The position numbers and the translations under genes are program-made. 5,357 bases of DNA from Peptococcaceae bacterium UBA3937. GTDB lineage: Bacteria > Bacillota > Peptococcia > DRI-13 > DTU073. The stretch covers positions 12,572-17,928 of the forward strand of contig DGEB01000012.1 in assembly GCA_002385735.1 (NCBI GenBank), written 5' to 3'. Below are positions 1 through 5,357 of this stretch, piece by piece. The notes beneath the pieces were generated by a model. That model did no database searches. It worked only from the letters and a program-made list of their open reading frames with translations, and was not told the DNA's origin. Each line of letters begins with the position of its first letter. Position 1 is the first letter of the stretch.

Positions 1-42
1 GAATTATGTAGAAAATAAAAATATTATCATTGAACTTTTTCT

Positions 43-71
43 TTGACCGGGGCGGGCTTGCGTGGTAAAAT
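43..71 (+). promoter_or_regulatory. Sigma-A promoter for the ispE-gntR-nucleotidyltransferase unit
   Basis: A -35 hexamer TTGACC (43-48) and a -10 hexamer TAAAAT (66-71) are separated by exactly 17 bp. TGG directly before the -10 adds an extended -10 element (TG at 63-64). Transcription would start near 78, giving a leader of about 95 nt before ispE. Bases 1-42 upstream are AT-rich and contain no gene I can support. The match is seen directly; its use as the operon promoter is inferred from position. Confidence 0.75.
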
Positions 72-161
72 AGATAACAAATTACCTTAAGTTGGCATTT
101 AAAAAAGGGCTGACGAAGAGAGGAATAAACAACGACGAAAGACGGATGAAAAAGGCTGAGT

Positions 162-167
162 AAGGAG
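162..167 (+). promoter_or_regulatory. Ribosome binding site of ispE
   Basis: AAGGAG lies 4 nt before the ATG at 172. It supports this start, although the spacing is on the short side. A five-codon reading frame (ATG at 146, stop TAA at 161-163) ends against this site; it has no ribosome binding site of its own and is probably chance. Confidence 0.7.
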
Positions 168-171
168 CAAG

Positions 172-1077
172 ATGAAAAAAATAAGCTGCAAGGCTTTCGG
201 CAAAATTAATCTAACTTTAGACGTACTAGGAAAGAGAGCCGATGGCTACCATGAAGTGCGGACGATTTATCAGGGGATTAGTCTCTTTGACCTGGTGGAA
301 ATCGAAAAAATAGAAAAACGGTCCGGAAAAGAGCGGGAGATCACGTTAACCTGTAACCGGCCGGAATTGAGCACGGGCGCGGATAATCTGGCCTACCGGG
401 CGGCAAGATTACTCCAGGAAGACTTTCCCCGGCTTTCCGGATTTAAAATTCACCTCACCAAAAGGATCCCTTTAGCGGCCGGGCTGGCCGGCGGGAGTGC
501 CGATGCGGCGGCGGTGCTTTTGGGGATCAACGAACTGGAAGGGCTGGGTTTGTCGCCGGCCGAATTAAGAAACTACGGCGCGCTGTTGGGCTCCGATGTG
601 CCCTTTTGTTTGGAACCCCTGACGGCTCTGGGCGAAGGCCGCGGCGAGTTACTCCAAGCCTGTGCTGAAGCCCCGGAAATGTGGCTTACGCTTTTCAAGC
701 CTCCCTTCAGTGTTTCCACGAAGGAGGTTTATGAAAACCTGACCAGGGTAAATACTATAAAAAGACCCGACACGGAAAAAGTATTAGCAGGACTGGAAAA
801 ACAGGATCAGGAATTAATCCTGGCCCATCTGGCCAATGTCTTAGAGGAGTCTACCTTTAATTTGTTTCCACAGCTTGGAAAATGGAAAACAGAGCTCGAG
901 GAATTAGGAGCGTGCAAGGTGATGATGGCAGGCAGTGGGCCGACGCTGCTCGCTTTTGCCGCGAACCGGCAGGAAGCGGAGCAACTGGCCGCTTCGTTTT
1001 CTAAGCAGGACTGGGAAGTAGTAGTTGTTCGTACAACCAATCGCGAGGATCTGGCTGGAAGGATGGTTTTAGCATGA
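172..1077 (+). CDS. ispE: 4-diphosphocytidyl-2-C-methyl-D-erythritol kinase (IspE)
   Basis: IspE is a cytoplasmic GHMP-family kinase that phosphorylates the 2-hydroxyl of CDP-methylerythritol with ATP in the MEP pathway to isopentenyl diphosphate. At 301 residues it has the usual full length. Visible motifs are the N-terminal KINLTL with the catalytic lysine K11, the glycine-rich ATP loop PLAAGLAGGSADAAA (residues 100-114), GSDVPF with the catalytic aspartate D142, and the third GHMP motif GSGPT (254-258). The start follows an AAGGAG site, and the protein begins a few residues before the conserved AFGKINL, as expected. It is the first gene after a sigma-A promoter, and its stop overlaps the start of the next gene (ATGA), which implies translational coupling. 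One oddity: after GSDVPFCL, where many homologues have GGTA, this protein has PLTA (149-152). All catalytic residues remain, so the enzyme should be active. Confidence 0.97.
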   Translation: MKKISCKAFGKINLTLDVLGKRADGYHEVRTIYQGISLFDLVEIEKIEKRSGKEREITLTCNRPELSTGADNLAYRAARLLQEDFPRLSGFKIHLTKRIPLAAGLAGGSADAAAVLLGINELEGLGLSPAELRNYGALLGSDVPFCLEPLTALGEGRGELLQACAEAPEMWLTLFKPPFSVSTKEVYENLTRVNTIKRPDTEKVLAGLEKQDQELILAHLANVLEESTFNLFPQLGKWKTELEELGACKVMMAGSGPTLLAFAANRQEAEQLAASFSKQDWEVVVVRTTNREDLAGRMVLA

Positions 1078-1766
1078 AGAGGAAAAAGCGTTTGGAAACA
1101 GTGGAGGTAGATCGGTTTAAACCCTTGCGTGACGTGGTTTTTGAAACTCTGCGGAAAGCGATTTTGGAAGGGGTGTTCCCATCTGGGGAACGGTTGATGG
1201 AAGAGGATTTAGCGGAAGAATTAGGAGTAAGCCGCACTCCGGTGCGGGAGGCGATTCGCCGGCTGGAACAGGAGGGCTTTGTGGTCATCATTCCCCGCAA
1301 AGGAGCTTATGTTTCAGAAATTTCTTTTAAAGATGTGCACGAGGTTTTTGAAATCAGGGCGGCCCTGGAAGCTCTGGCCTGCGGCCTGGCTGCGGAAAGA
1401 GCCACCCCTGACGAAATCGAGCAGATGGAGCAACTCTTGTTAAAAGAGAGCGCTTATCTAAACAATGAAGATCTTTCGCTTACCGTCGAGGCCGACGTTG
1501 GCTTGCATGAATTATTCTATGCGGCTTCCCGCAATGAACGCTTAATTAACGCCCTGATGAATTTAAAGGACCAGATTTATCGTTTGCGTTCAACTTCGAT
1601 GGGGCAGCCGGGGCGGAAGAAAAAAAGCCTGGAAGAACACAAGGCAATTGTTGAAGCGATTGGGCAGCGGAATGTTTCTTTGGCCCAAAAACTGGGGCAG
1701 GAACATATCGAATATGCCGAACAGGAGATGCTTAAATTTCTCAACAAAAAAGGGGTAATCTCCTGA
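1074..1766 (+). CDS. GntR-family transcriptional regulator, FadR/FCD subfamily
   Basis: This is a DNA-binding repressor or activator controlled by a small metabolite, of 230 residues, typical of the subfamily. An N-terminal winged helix-turn-helix (about residues 15-80) carries the hallmark LGVSRTPVREAIRRLEQEGF (50-69). The C-terminal all-helical FCD ligand domain (about 88-222) has the expected metal-site residues D141 and H145 (D-x3-H), H189 (EEHKAI) and H211 (QEHIEY), and the conserved R95 (FEIRAALE). The complete D/H/H/H set suggests a metal-bound carboxylate-type ligand, as known for FCD regulators; the actual ligand cannot be read. Its ATG overlaps the ispE stop by 4 bp (ATGA), with AAGGA at 1059-1063 upstream, so it is co-transcribed with ispE. 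It occupies the place held by purR in B. subtilis but is unrelated to PurR. Target genes are unknown, and I saw no convincing GntR operator at the ispE promoter. Confidence 0.93.
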   Translation: MKRKKRLETVEVDRFKPLRDVVFETLRKAILEGVFPSGERLMEEDLAEELGVSRTPVREAIRRLEQEGFVVIIPRKGAYVSEISFKDVHEVFEIRAALEALACGLAAERATPDEIEQMEQLLLKESAYLNNEDLSLTVEADVGLHELFYAASRNERLINALMNLKDQIYRLRSTSMGQPGRKKKSLEEHKAIVEAIGQRNVSLAQKLGQEHIEYAEQEMLKFLNKKGVIS

Positions 1767-1783
1767 AAAAGGGGAAATAAGAG

Positions 1784-1816
1784 ATGACGACCCGGGATAA
1801 TGACCTGATGAAGTGA
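1784..1816 (+). other. Possible 10-codon leader ORF coupled to the nucleotidyltransferase gene
   Basis: Between the regulator and the nucleotidyltransferase, a small frame starts at ATG 1784 and encodes MTTRDNDLMK before TGA at 1814-1816. A purine-rich AAAAGGGG (1767-1774) lies 9 nt before its ATG, a better ribosome binding site than any at the next gene. Its stop overlaps an ATG in the TGATG arrangement used for translational coupling. It may deliver ribosomes to the next gene, or it may be chance. Confidence 0.3.
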
Positions 1817-1827
1817 TGGTGAGAACG

Positions 1828-2595
1828 ATGACGGTGGCCATAGTGTTGGCGGGAGGAGCCAATTCCTTAGTCAAGATCGGCGACCGCTGCGCGGTGGAAT
1901 ATGTGATCGAAGCGTTACGGGGCTCCTCTTATGTGGACCGGATGATTATCGCGGGGCCGGTGGAGGCCTTGCGGGAAAGGTGCCTGCAGGATGGGACCCG
2001 GCAAGGTTTGCCGGAAAAAAAGATGACCCTGCAAGTGGTGAAGGCAGGCGCCACACCGGTGGAGAGTTTCCGGCAGGCTTATTCTTTAGTACCTCCGGAA
2101 ACAGGCCGGCTTTTACTGGTCACCGGGGATATTCCGTTACTGACCGCGGAAGCCATCGATCATTTTATCGAGACTTGCCGTGCTTTGGAGGGAGATTTCT
2201 TTTATCCGATTGTCAGCAAGAAAGTCAATGAGGAAAAGTACCCCGGGGTGGAACGTACCTATGTCAGTCTGCGGGAAGGGGTCTTTACCGGGGGGAATTT
2301 GATTCTCCTGAAAACCGGCATCGTTCAAAAGTGCCTGCAGGAAGCGGAGCAAATAGTGCGGCTAAGGAAGCGGCCGATTGCATTGGCTTCCCACATCGGC
2401 TGGAAGGTGTTGTGGAGTTATTTAACCAGGCGCCTGTCCATCGAACAAGCCGAAAGAGAAGTATCACGCTTGTTAGGGGGGGTGAAAGGTGTAGGCGTTA
2501 TTTCGCCCTATCCGGAAATCGGTCTCGATGTGGATAAGGAAAGCGATTTGCGTGTGGTCAAAAAAGCCTTAGGGCTAACGGAACGGGCCGTGTAG
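1828..2595 (+). CDS. MobA/GlmU-like nucleotidyltransferase of unknown substrate
   Basis: This is a single-domain protein of about 255 residues with a GT-A (Rossmann-like) nucleotidyltransferase fold, the superfamily of MobA, IspD and the GlmU N-terminus, which transfer an NMP from an NTP to a phosphorylated sugar, alcohol or cofactor. Visible motifs, numbered from ATG 1828, are VLAGG near the N-terminus (6-10), the metal-binding GDIPLLT (100-106, D101), FTGGNLILL (153-161), and a conserved-looking tail with DVDKESDL (234-241). The segment after LAGG is shorter than in GlmU from this window by about nine residues and lacks the usual G-x-R...K pattern, so catalysis or substrate choice may differ. 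The frame opens earlier, with GTG 1813 and ATG 1816 as alternative starts. I prefer 1828 because GGTGAG (1818-1823) precedes it and VLAGG then sits at the usual distance from the N-terminus. It is probably in one operon with ispE and the GntR gene. The substrate cannot be assigned; MobA or GlmU function itself is unlikely. Confidence 0.85.
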   Translation: MTVAIVLAGGANSLVKIGDRCAVEYVIEALRGSSYVDRMIIAGPVEALRERCLQDGTRQGLPEKKMTLQVVKAGATPVESFRQAYSLVPPETGRLLLVTGDIPLLTAEAIDHFIETCRALEGDFFYPIVSKKVNEEKYPGVERTYVSLREGVFTGGNLILLKTGIVQKCLQEAEQIVRLRKRPIALASHIGWKVLWSYLTRRLSIEQAEREVSRLLGGVKGVGVISPYPEIGLDVDKESDLRVVKKALGLTERAV

Positions 2596-2645
2596 GCCGT
2601 TGCCAACAGGTATATTTTCCTGCAAAAAGTCGGTAAACTCTAGAT

Positions 2646-2671
2646 TATTCATTAATTATAATAATTGAATA
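2646..2671. repeat. AT-rich imperfect palindrome upstream of spoVG
   Basis: This 26-bp sequence has outer arms TATTCA/TGAATA-like (TATTC at 2646-2650, GAATA at 2667-2671), with 11 of 13 positions complementary about its centre. It lies in an AT-rich stretch (about 2640-2720) roughly 60 bp upstream of the spoVG -35 element. It could be an operator or an UP/AbrB-type upstream box as known for B. subtilis spoVG. Palindromes arise easily in AT-rich DNA, so the role is uncertain. Confidence 0.4.
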
Positions 2672-2727
2672 TACAAATGTAGATAAACTTTAAAACACAT
2701 AAAATATGGGAAATTTCCAAAAGGATA

Positions 2728-2756
2728 GCAGGAAAATACATTTTTATGACGAATAG
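2728..2756 (+). promoter_or_regulatory. Sigma-H promoter of spoVG
   Basis: The -35 element GCAGGAAAA (2728-2736) matches the sigma-H consensus RNAGGAWWW at all nine positions. After an 11-bp spacer, GACGAATAG (2748-2756) matches RNNGAATWW at eight of nine. Transcription would start near 2763, giving a leader of under 40 nt. Sigma-H control of spoVG is established in Bacillus, so position and sequence agree. This points to induction at the transition to stationary phase and sporulation. Confidence 0.82.
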
Positions 2757-2780
2757 GTTGTTATAGCCAGCTATTTTGGG

Positions 2781-2790
2781 AAGGTGGTGA
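2781..2790 (+). promoter_or_regulatory. Strong ribosome binding site of spoVG
   Basis: AAGGTGGTGA lies 9 nt before the ATG at 2800. It differs at one position from an extended AGGAGGTGA match to the 16S rRNA 3' end, consistent with high translation of this gene. Confidence 0.75.
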
Positions 2791-2799
2791 AAGAACTAA

Positions 2800-3054
2800 A
2801 TGAACATCACTGATATCAGGATCAGAAAGATCAATCAGGAAGGCAAAATGAAAGCAGTAGTTTCGATAACGTTTGACGATCAGTTTGTAGTCCACGATGT
2901 CAAAGTCGTCGAAGGGTCGAGCGGGTTGTTCGTAGCGATGCCGAGCCGGAAAACTCCTGAGGGAGAGTTCAGGGATATTGCTCATCCGATCTCTTCTGAT
3001 GCACGGGAGGTCATTCAAACCGCCGTATTAAAAGCCTATCAGGAAGCGATCTAG
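2800..3054 (+). CDS. spoVG: SpoVG, nucleic-acid-binding regulatory protein
   Basis: SpoVG is a small cytoplasmic protein that binds RNA and DNA. In Bacillus it influences septation and spore cortex formation, and in Staphylococcus and Listeria it is a global regulator of virulence and envelope genes. The 84-residue sequence carries the family core: [10 protein letters not shown] at the N-terminus, [11 protein letters not shown] (29-39) and [18 protein letters not shown] (42-59), followed by IAHPI (60-64). The basic residues R50 and K51 fall in the region implicated in nucleic-acid binding. The C-terminus stops shortly after the last helix and lacks the acidic tail seen in some Bacillus homologues. 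It has its own sigma-H promoter, a strong ribosome binding site and a downstream terminator, so it is probably a separate transcription unit between the upstream operon and glmU-prs. Confidence 0.96.
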   Translation: MNITDIRIRKINQEGKMKAVVSITFDDQFVVHDVKVVEGSSGLFVAMPSRKTPEGEFRDIAHPISSDAREVIQTAVLKAYQEAI

Positions 3055-3117
3055 TTTGCTTTTCCGGGGCATGCTGATGGATTTGGGGATTTGCCACTCA
3101 AAATTCATAAGCGGGGA

Positions 3118-3149
3118 GGGAGCTTTACATTTTCGGAAGCTCCTTTTTT
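3118..3149 (+). terminator. Intrinsic terminator after spoVG
   Basis: GGAGCTT (3119-3125) pairs perfectly with AAGCTCC (3137-3143) around an 11-nt loop, which can be tightened by one T-G pair. Six T residues follow at once (3144-3149). Two more T tracts lie just beyond (3154-3159 and 3166-3170), which may reinforce release. It starts about 65 nt after the spoVG stop and separates spoVG from glmU. Confidence 0.88.
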
Positions 3150-3182
3150 ATGGTTTTTTCGCGACTTTTTACGCCTAACAAG

Positions 3183-3212
3183 GTGACTAAAGCGGTAGAT
3201 TTGTGATATAAA
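3183..3212 (+). promoter_or_regulatory. Probable sigma-A promoter for glmU-prs
   Basis: TATAAA (3207-3212) is preceded by TGA, forming an extended -10 (TG at 3204-3205). A weak -35, GTGACT (3183-3188, sharing TGAC with the consensus TTGACA), sits 18 bp upstream. It lies just after the spoVG terminator and would give a glmU leader of about 80 nt. A promoter is needed here if the terminator is efficient; the exact hexamers are my best reading. Confidence 0.5.
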
Positions 3213-3286
3213 TATAGTGAAGCCCGTTAAGCTGTGAAAAGGGTATAAAAAGCTTATATTAAAAAGTTTATTTGGGAAGAGGAGTT

Positions 3287-3294
3287 AGGAGGGG
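3287..3294 (+). promoter_or_regulatory. Ribosome binding site that fixes the TTG start of glmU
   Basis: AGGAGGGG contains a full AGGAGG core 8 nt before TTG at 3301. No ATG in this frame lies between this site and the conserved LAAGLGTRM motif, so the TTG must be the start. Confidence 0.85.
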
Positions 3295-3300
3295 TTATTA

Positions 3301-4710
3301 TTGCCTCATAATACGGTAGCGGTTGTTCTGGCAGCGGGGTTAGGGACAAGGATGAAGTCAAGGAAACCGAAGGTATTGCATGAGGTAGCCGGGAAGCCCT
3401 TAATCGAGCATGTGTTGTCCGCCTTACAGGAGGGGGCCGTGCCCAATCCCCAGGATATCATTATCGTAACGGGATACGAAGGAGACAAGGTGCAAGCCGC
3501 GTTGGGAGAAGCTTATCGCTACGTCCGGCAGGAAAAGATGCTGGGAACCGGACATGCTTTGCTCCAGGCGCTGCCCTTACTTGCGGAATATCAAGGCGGG
3601 ACTTGCCTGGTTTTATGCGGGGACACCCCTTTACTTACCGGGGACACCCTGCAAAAATTAATGGAGCAGCATCACTCCGCCAAGGTCAAAGCCACGGTGC
3701 TTACGGCCAGGGTGCCTGATCCGACCGGCTACGGGCGGATTGTCAAAGGGAAGCGAGGCATTGAGAAAATCGTAGAGGAAAAGGATGCGCTTCCCGCGGA
3801 AAAACAAATCCGGGAGATTAATACGGGGGCCTATTGTTTTGACCTGACCGTTTTGAAACAAGGCTTAAGCCGCCTGACTCCTGCCAATGCGCAGGGGGAA
3901 TATTATCTTACGGATTTAATTAAGTATCTGGTTGAAGGCCAGGAGCCCGTGGAAACCTTCCTGCTGGAGGATTACCAGGAAGCCATGGGGATTAACAACC
4001 GGGTGCAGTTGGCGGAAGCCGAGGCCTATTTGCGGCAGAAAATCTTAAGAAAGCACATGTTGCAAGGGGTAACCGTTTTGGATCCCCTGCATACTTATGT
4101 CGGCCTGGATGTTCGGATCGGCATGGATACCGTCCTTTATCCGGGGGTAATCCTGGAAGGGGAGACCGTGATCGGGGAAGACTGCGCCATCGGGCCCTAC
4201 ACCCGGATTGTGGACTCCCGAATTGCCGACCATTGCTGGATTAGCCAGTCTTATCTCATCCAGGCGAAGGTGGGGAAAAACTGCACCATCGGGCCTTACA
4301 GCTATCTGCGGCCCGGGACGGAACTGGACGAAGAAGTAAAAGTCGGTGATTTCGCCGAGGTAAAAAATTCGGTGATCGGGCGCGGCTCCAAAATCCCCCA
4401 TTTATCTTATGTCGGGGACAGTGTTGTGGGCAGCCAGGTCAATATCGGAGCGGGAACCATTACCTGTAATTATGACGGGGAGCGGAAAAACCGGACAATT
4501 ATCGGGGACGGAGCCTTCGTAGGAAGCAATACCAATCTGGTGGCTCCCATCAAGGTAGGTGATGGCGCCTATATCGGAGCCGGGTCCACGGTGACGAGGG
4601 ATATTCCGGCAGGGGCCTTAGCCGTGGCGCGTGGGGAGCAAAGAAATATTGAAAACTGGAGCGAGAAAAAGAAGCAAAGGAAAAAGGCGGAAGAGGAAAA
4701 AGGTAATTAA
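3301..4710 (+). CDS. glmU: Bifunctional GlcNAc-1-P uridyltransferase / glucosamine-1-phosphate acetyltransferase (GlmU)
   Basis: GlmU makes UDP-GlcNAc in the cytoplasm in two steps: acetylation of GlcN-1-P with acetyl-CoA, then uridylyl transfer from UTP. The product feeds peptidoglycan and wall polymers. At 469 residues the protein has full family length. The N-terminal pyrophosphorylase domain (about 1-230) shows LAAGLGTRM (10-18, R17), K24 in PKVLH, LGTGHA (81-86), the metal-binding CGDTPLL (106-112, D108), EINTGAY (172-178) and INNR (231-234). After a linker helix, the left-handed beta-helix domain (about 252-445) shows LRPGT (R337), K355 in AEVKNS, the catalytic H367 in KIPHLSYVGD, NIGAG (N381), NYDG (390-393) and R444 in ARGEQ. 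The tail (about 453-469) is rich in Lys and Glu and probably disordered. Translation starts at TTG behind a strong AGGAGG. prs follows after 36 bp without a terminator, so the two are probably co-transcribed. Confidence 0.98.
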   Translation: MPHNTVAVVLAAGLGTRMKSRKPKVLHEVAGKPLIEHVLSALQEGAVPNPQDIIIVTGYEGDKVQAALGEAYRYVRQEKMLGTGHALLQALPLLAEYQGGTCLVLCGDTPLLTGDTLQKLMEQHHSAKVKATVLTARVPDPTGYGRIVKGKRGIEKIVEEKDALPAEKQIREINTGAYCFDLTVLKQGLSRLTPANAQGEYYLTDLIKYLVEGQEPVETFLLEDYQEAMGINNRVQLAEAEAYLRQKILRKHMLQGVTVLDPLHTYVGLDVRIGMDTVLYPGVILEGETVIGEDCAIGPYTRIVDSRIADHCWISQSYLIQAKVGKNCTIGPYSYLRPGTELDEEVKVGDFAEVKNSVIGRGSKIPHLSYVGDSVVGSQVNIGAGTITCNYDGERKNRTIIGDGAFVGSNTNLVAPIKVGDGAYIGAGSTVTRDIPAGALAVARGEQRNIENWSEKKKQRKKAEEEKGN

Positions 4711-4746
4711 GATTAAGATAAGAAGAAACAGGGGGTTTTATTTAAA

Positions 4747-5357
4747 ATGGCTAATTATAAGTCGCTGAAAATTTTTACGGGGAATGCCAACATCCAATTA
4801 GCTCAGGAGATTGTGGAATACCTGGGAGAAAAAATAAGTGCCGCGGCGGTGAAAACCTTCAGTGACGGGGAAATCAGTGTGGGGATTAACGAAAGTGTCA
4901 GAGGAGCGGATGCCTTCGTAATTCAACCGGTCTGTTCACCGGTCAATGACCATTTGATGGAACTGCTTATCATGGTCGACGCCTTGAAACGGGCTTCCGC
5001 CGCCCGGGTGACGGCGGTAATCCCCTATTATGGTTATGCCCGGCAGGATCGCAAAGCCAAGGCCCGGGATCCGATTACAGCAAAACTGGTGGCCAATTTG
5101 ATTACCGCGGCGGGAGCTTCCCGGGTCATGTCCATGGATTTACATGCCGGACAGATCCAGGGCTTCTTCGATATCCCGGTGGACCATTTAAAAGGAGAGC
5201 CGATCTTAGCGGAGTATTTTCTGAACAAAAAAATTCCCAACTTTGTGGTTGTTTCGCCTGACCTGGGAGGGGTGACCAGAGCCCGCGCTCTGGCCGAAAG
5301 GCTGCAGGCTCCGCTGGCGATTATTGATAAGCGGAGACCCCGACCGAACGTGGCGGA
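4747..5357 (+). CDS. prs: Ribose-phosphate pyrophosphokinase (PRPP synthetase), 3' end beyond the window
   Basis: Prs transfers pyrophosphate from ATP to ribose 5-phosphate, giving PRPP for purine, pyrimidine, histidine, tryptophan and NAD synthesis. The window holds 203 codons plus two bases with no stop, about two thirds of the usual 310-320 residues; the cut is the window edge, not a mutation. Visible motifs are FSDGEI (38-43), [11 protein letters not shown] (93-103), the catalytic [12 protein letters not shown] (130-141, H133), [11 protein letters not shown] (170-180), and the start of the flexible catalytic loop [11 protein letters not shown] (193-203, K196 and R198). The PRPP-binding loop lies off the end. 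The start ATG follows a GGGGG stretch (4731-4735) that is a mediocre, rather distant ribosome binding site. It is 36 bp after glmU, the same order as in B. subtilis. Confidence 0.96.
   Translation, partial: MANYKSLKIFTGNANIQLAQEIVEYLGEKISAAAVKTFSDGEISVGINESVRGADAFVIQPVCSPVNDHLMELLIMVDALKRASAARVTAVIPYYGYARQDRKAKARDPITAKLVANLITAAGASRVMSMDLHAGQIQGFFDIPVDHLKGEPILAEYFLNKKIPNFVVVSPDLGGVTRARALAERLQAPLAIIDKRRPRPNVA

Noticed and set aside
146..163. Five-codon frame MKKAE ending at the ispE ribosome binding site
   Set aside because: It is too short and has no ribosome binding site; chance in a purine-rich leader.
1..171. PurR-type, GntR-type or other operators around the ispE promoter
   Set aside because: I looked for PurBox-like and TNGTNNNACNA-like patterns and found no convincing match.
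2582..2601. Hairpin AACGGGCC / GGCCGTT overlapping the nucleotidyltransferase stop codon, a possible terminator
   Set aside because: The stem has seven pairs with a bulged G, but no T tract follows (next bases are GCCAACAGG), so it does not qualify as an intrinsic terminator. Read-through into spoVG remains possible.
2665..2694. Sigma-A-like pair TTGAAT / TTTAAA upstream of spoVG
   Set aside because: The spacer is 18 bp, but the -10 matches poorly and the region is so AT-rich that such pairs are expected by chance. The sigma-H site is far better.
3228..3256. Inverted repeat TAAGCT / AGCTTA in the glmU leader as a possible riboswitch or attenuator
   Set aside because: There are only six pairs around a 17-nt AT-rich loop and no T tract; it has no resemblance to a known riboswitch class.
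4045..4401. 118-codon open frame on the minus strand inside glmU
   Set aside because: It lies antisense to the acetyltransferase domain, has no recognisable domain, and is explained by codon bias of the real gene. Other minus-strand frames at 1001-1300, 1590-1874 and 2761-3018 were rejected for the same reason.

Overview
The window is a conserved housekeeping locus from a low-to-mid GC, spore-forming Firmicute. The protein sequences look clostridial (Desulfotomaculum/Peptococcaceae-like), but the exact genus cannot be read from the sequence. Evidence for this assignment is a spoVG gene behind a near-consensus sigma-H promoter, strong AGGAGG-type ribosome binding sites, TTG start usage, and the gene order ispE - regulator - small enzyme - spoVG - glmU - prs. 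All six genes are on the + strand.

Positions 1-171 hold a good sigma-A promoter and a leader of about 95 nt. Positions 172-2595 form a three-gene unit: ispE (isoprenoid precursor kinase), a FadR/FCD-type GntR regulator that overlaps ispE by 4 bp, and a divergent MobA/GlmU-like nucleotidyltransferase of unknown substrate. Positions 2596-2799 are an AT-rich regulatory gap with an imperfect palindrome and the sigma-H promoter. spoVG (2800-3054) follows and ends at a clear intrinsic terminator (about 3118-3149). A second intergenic region carries a probable extended -10 promoter, then glmU (TTG start, 3301-4710) and, 36 bp later, prs, which runs off the right edge.

The genes supply precursors for envelope and nucleotide metabolism: IspE for undecaprenyl and other isoprenoids, GlmU for UDP-GlcNAc, and Prs for PRPP. 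SpoVG is a small nucleic-acid-binding regulator. Compared with Bacillus subtilis (ispE-purR-yabJ-spoVG-glmU-prs), the purR-yabJ pair is replaced here by a GntR regulator plus a nucleotidyltransferase. That pair is the least explained part of the window. I saw no mobile element, CRISPR array, tRNA, rRNA or clear defence system. Most of the window is ordinary core genome, and the findings are modest.
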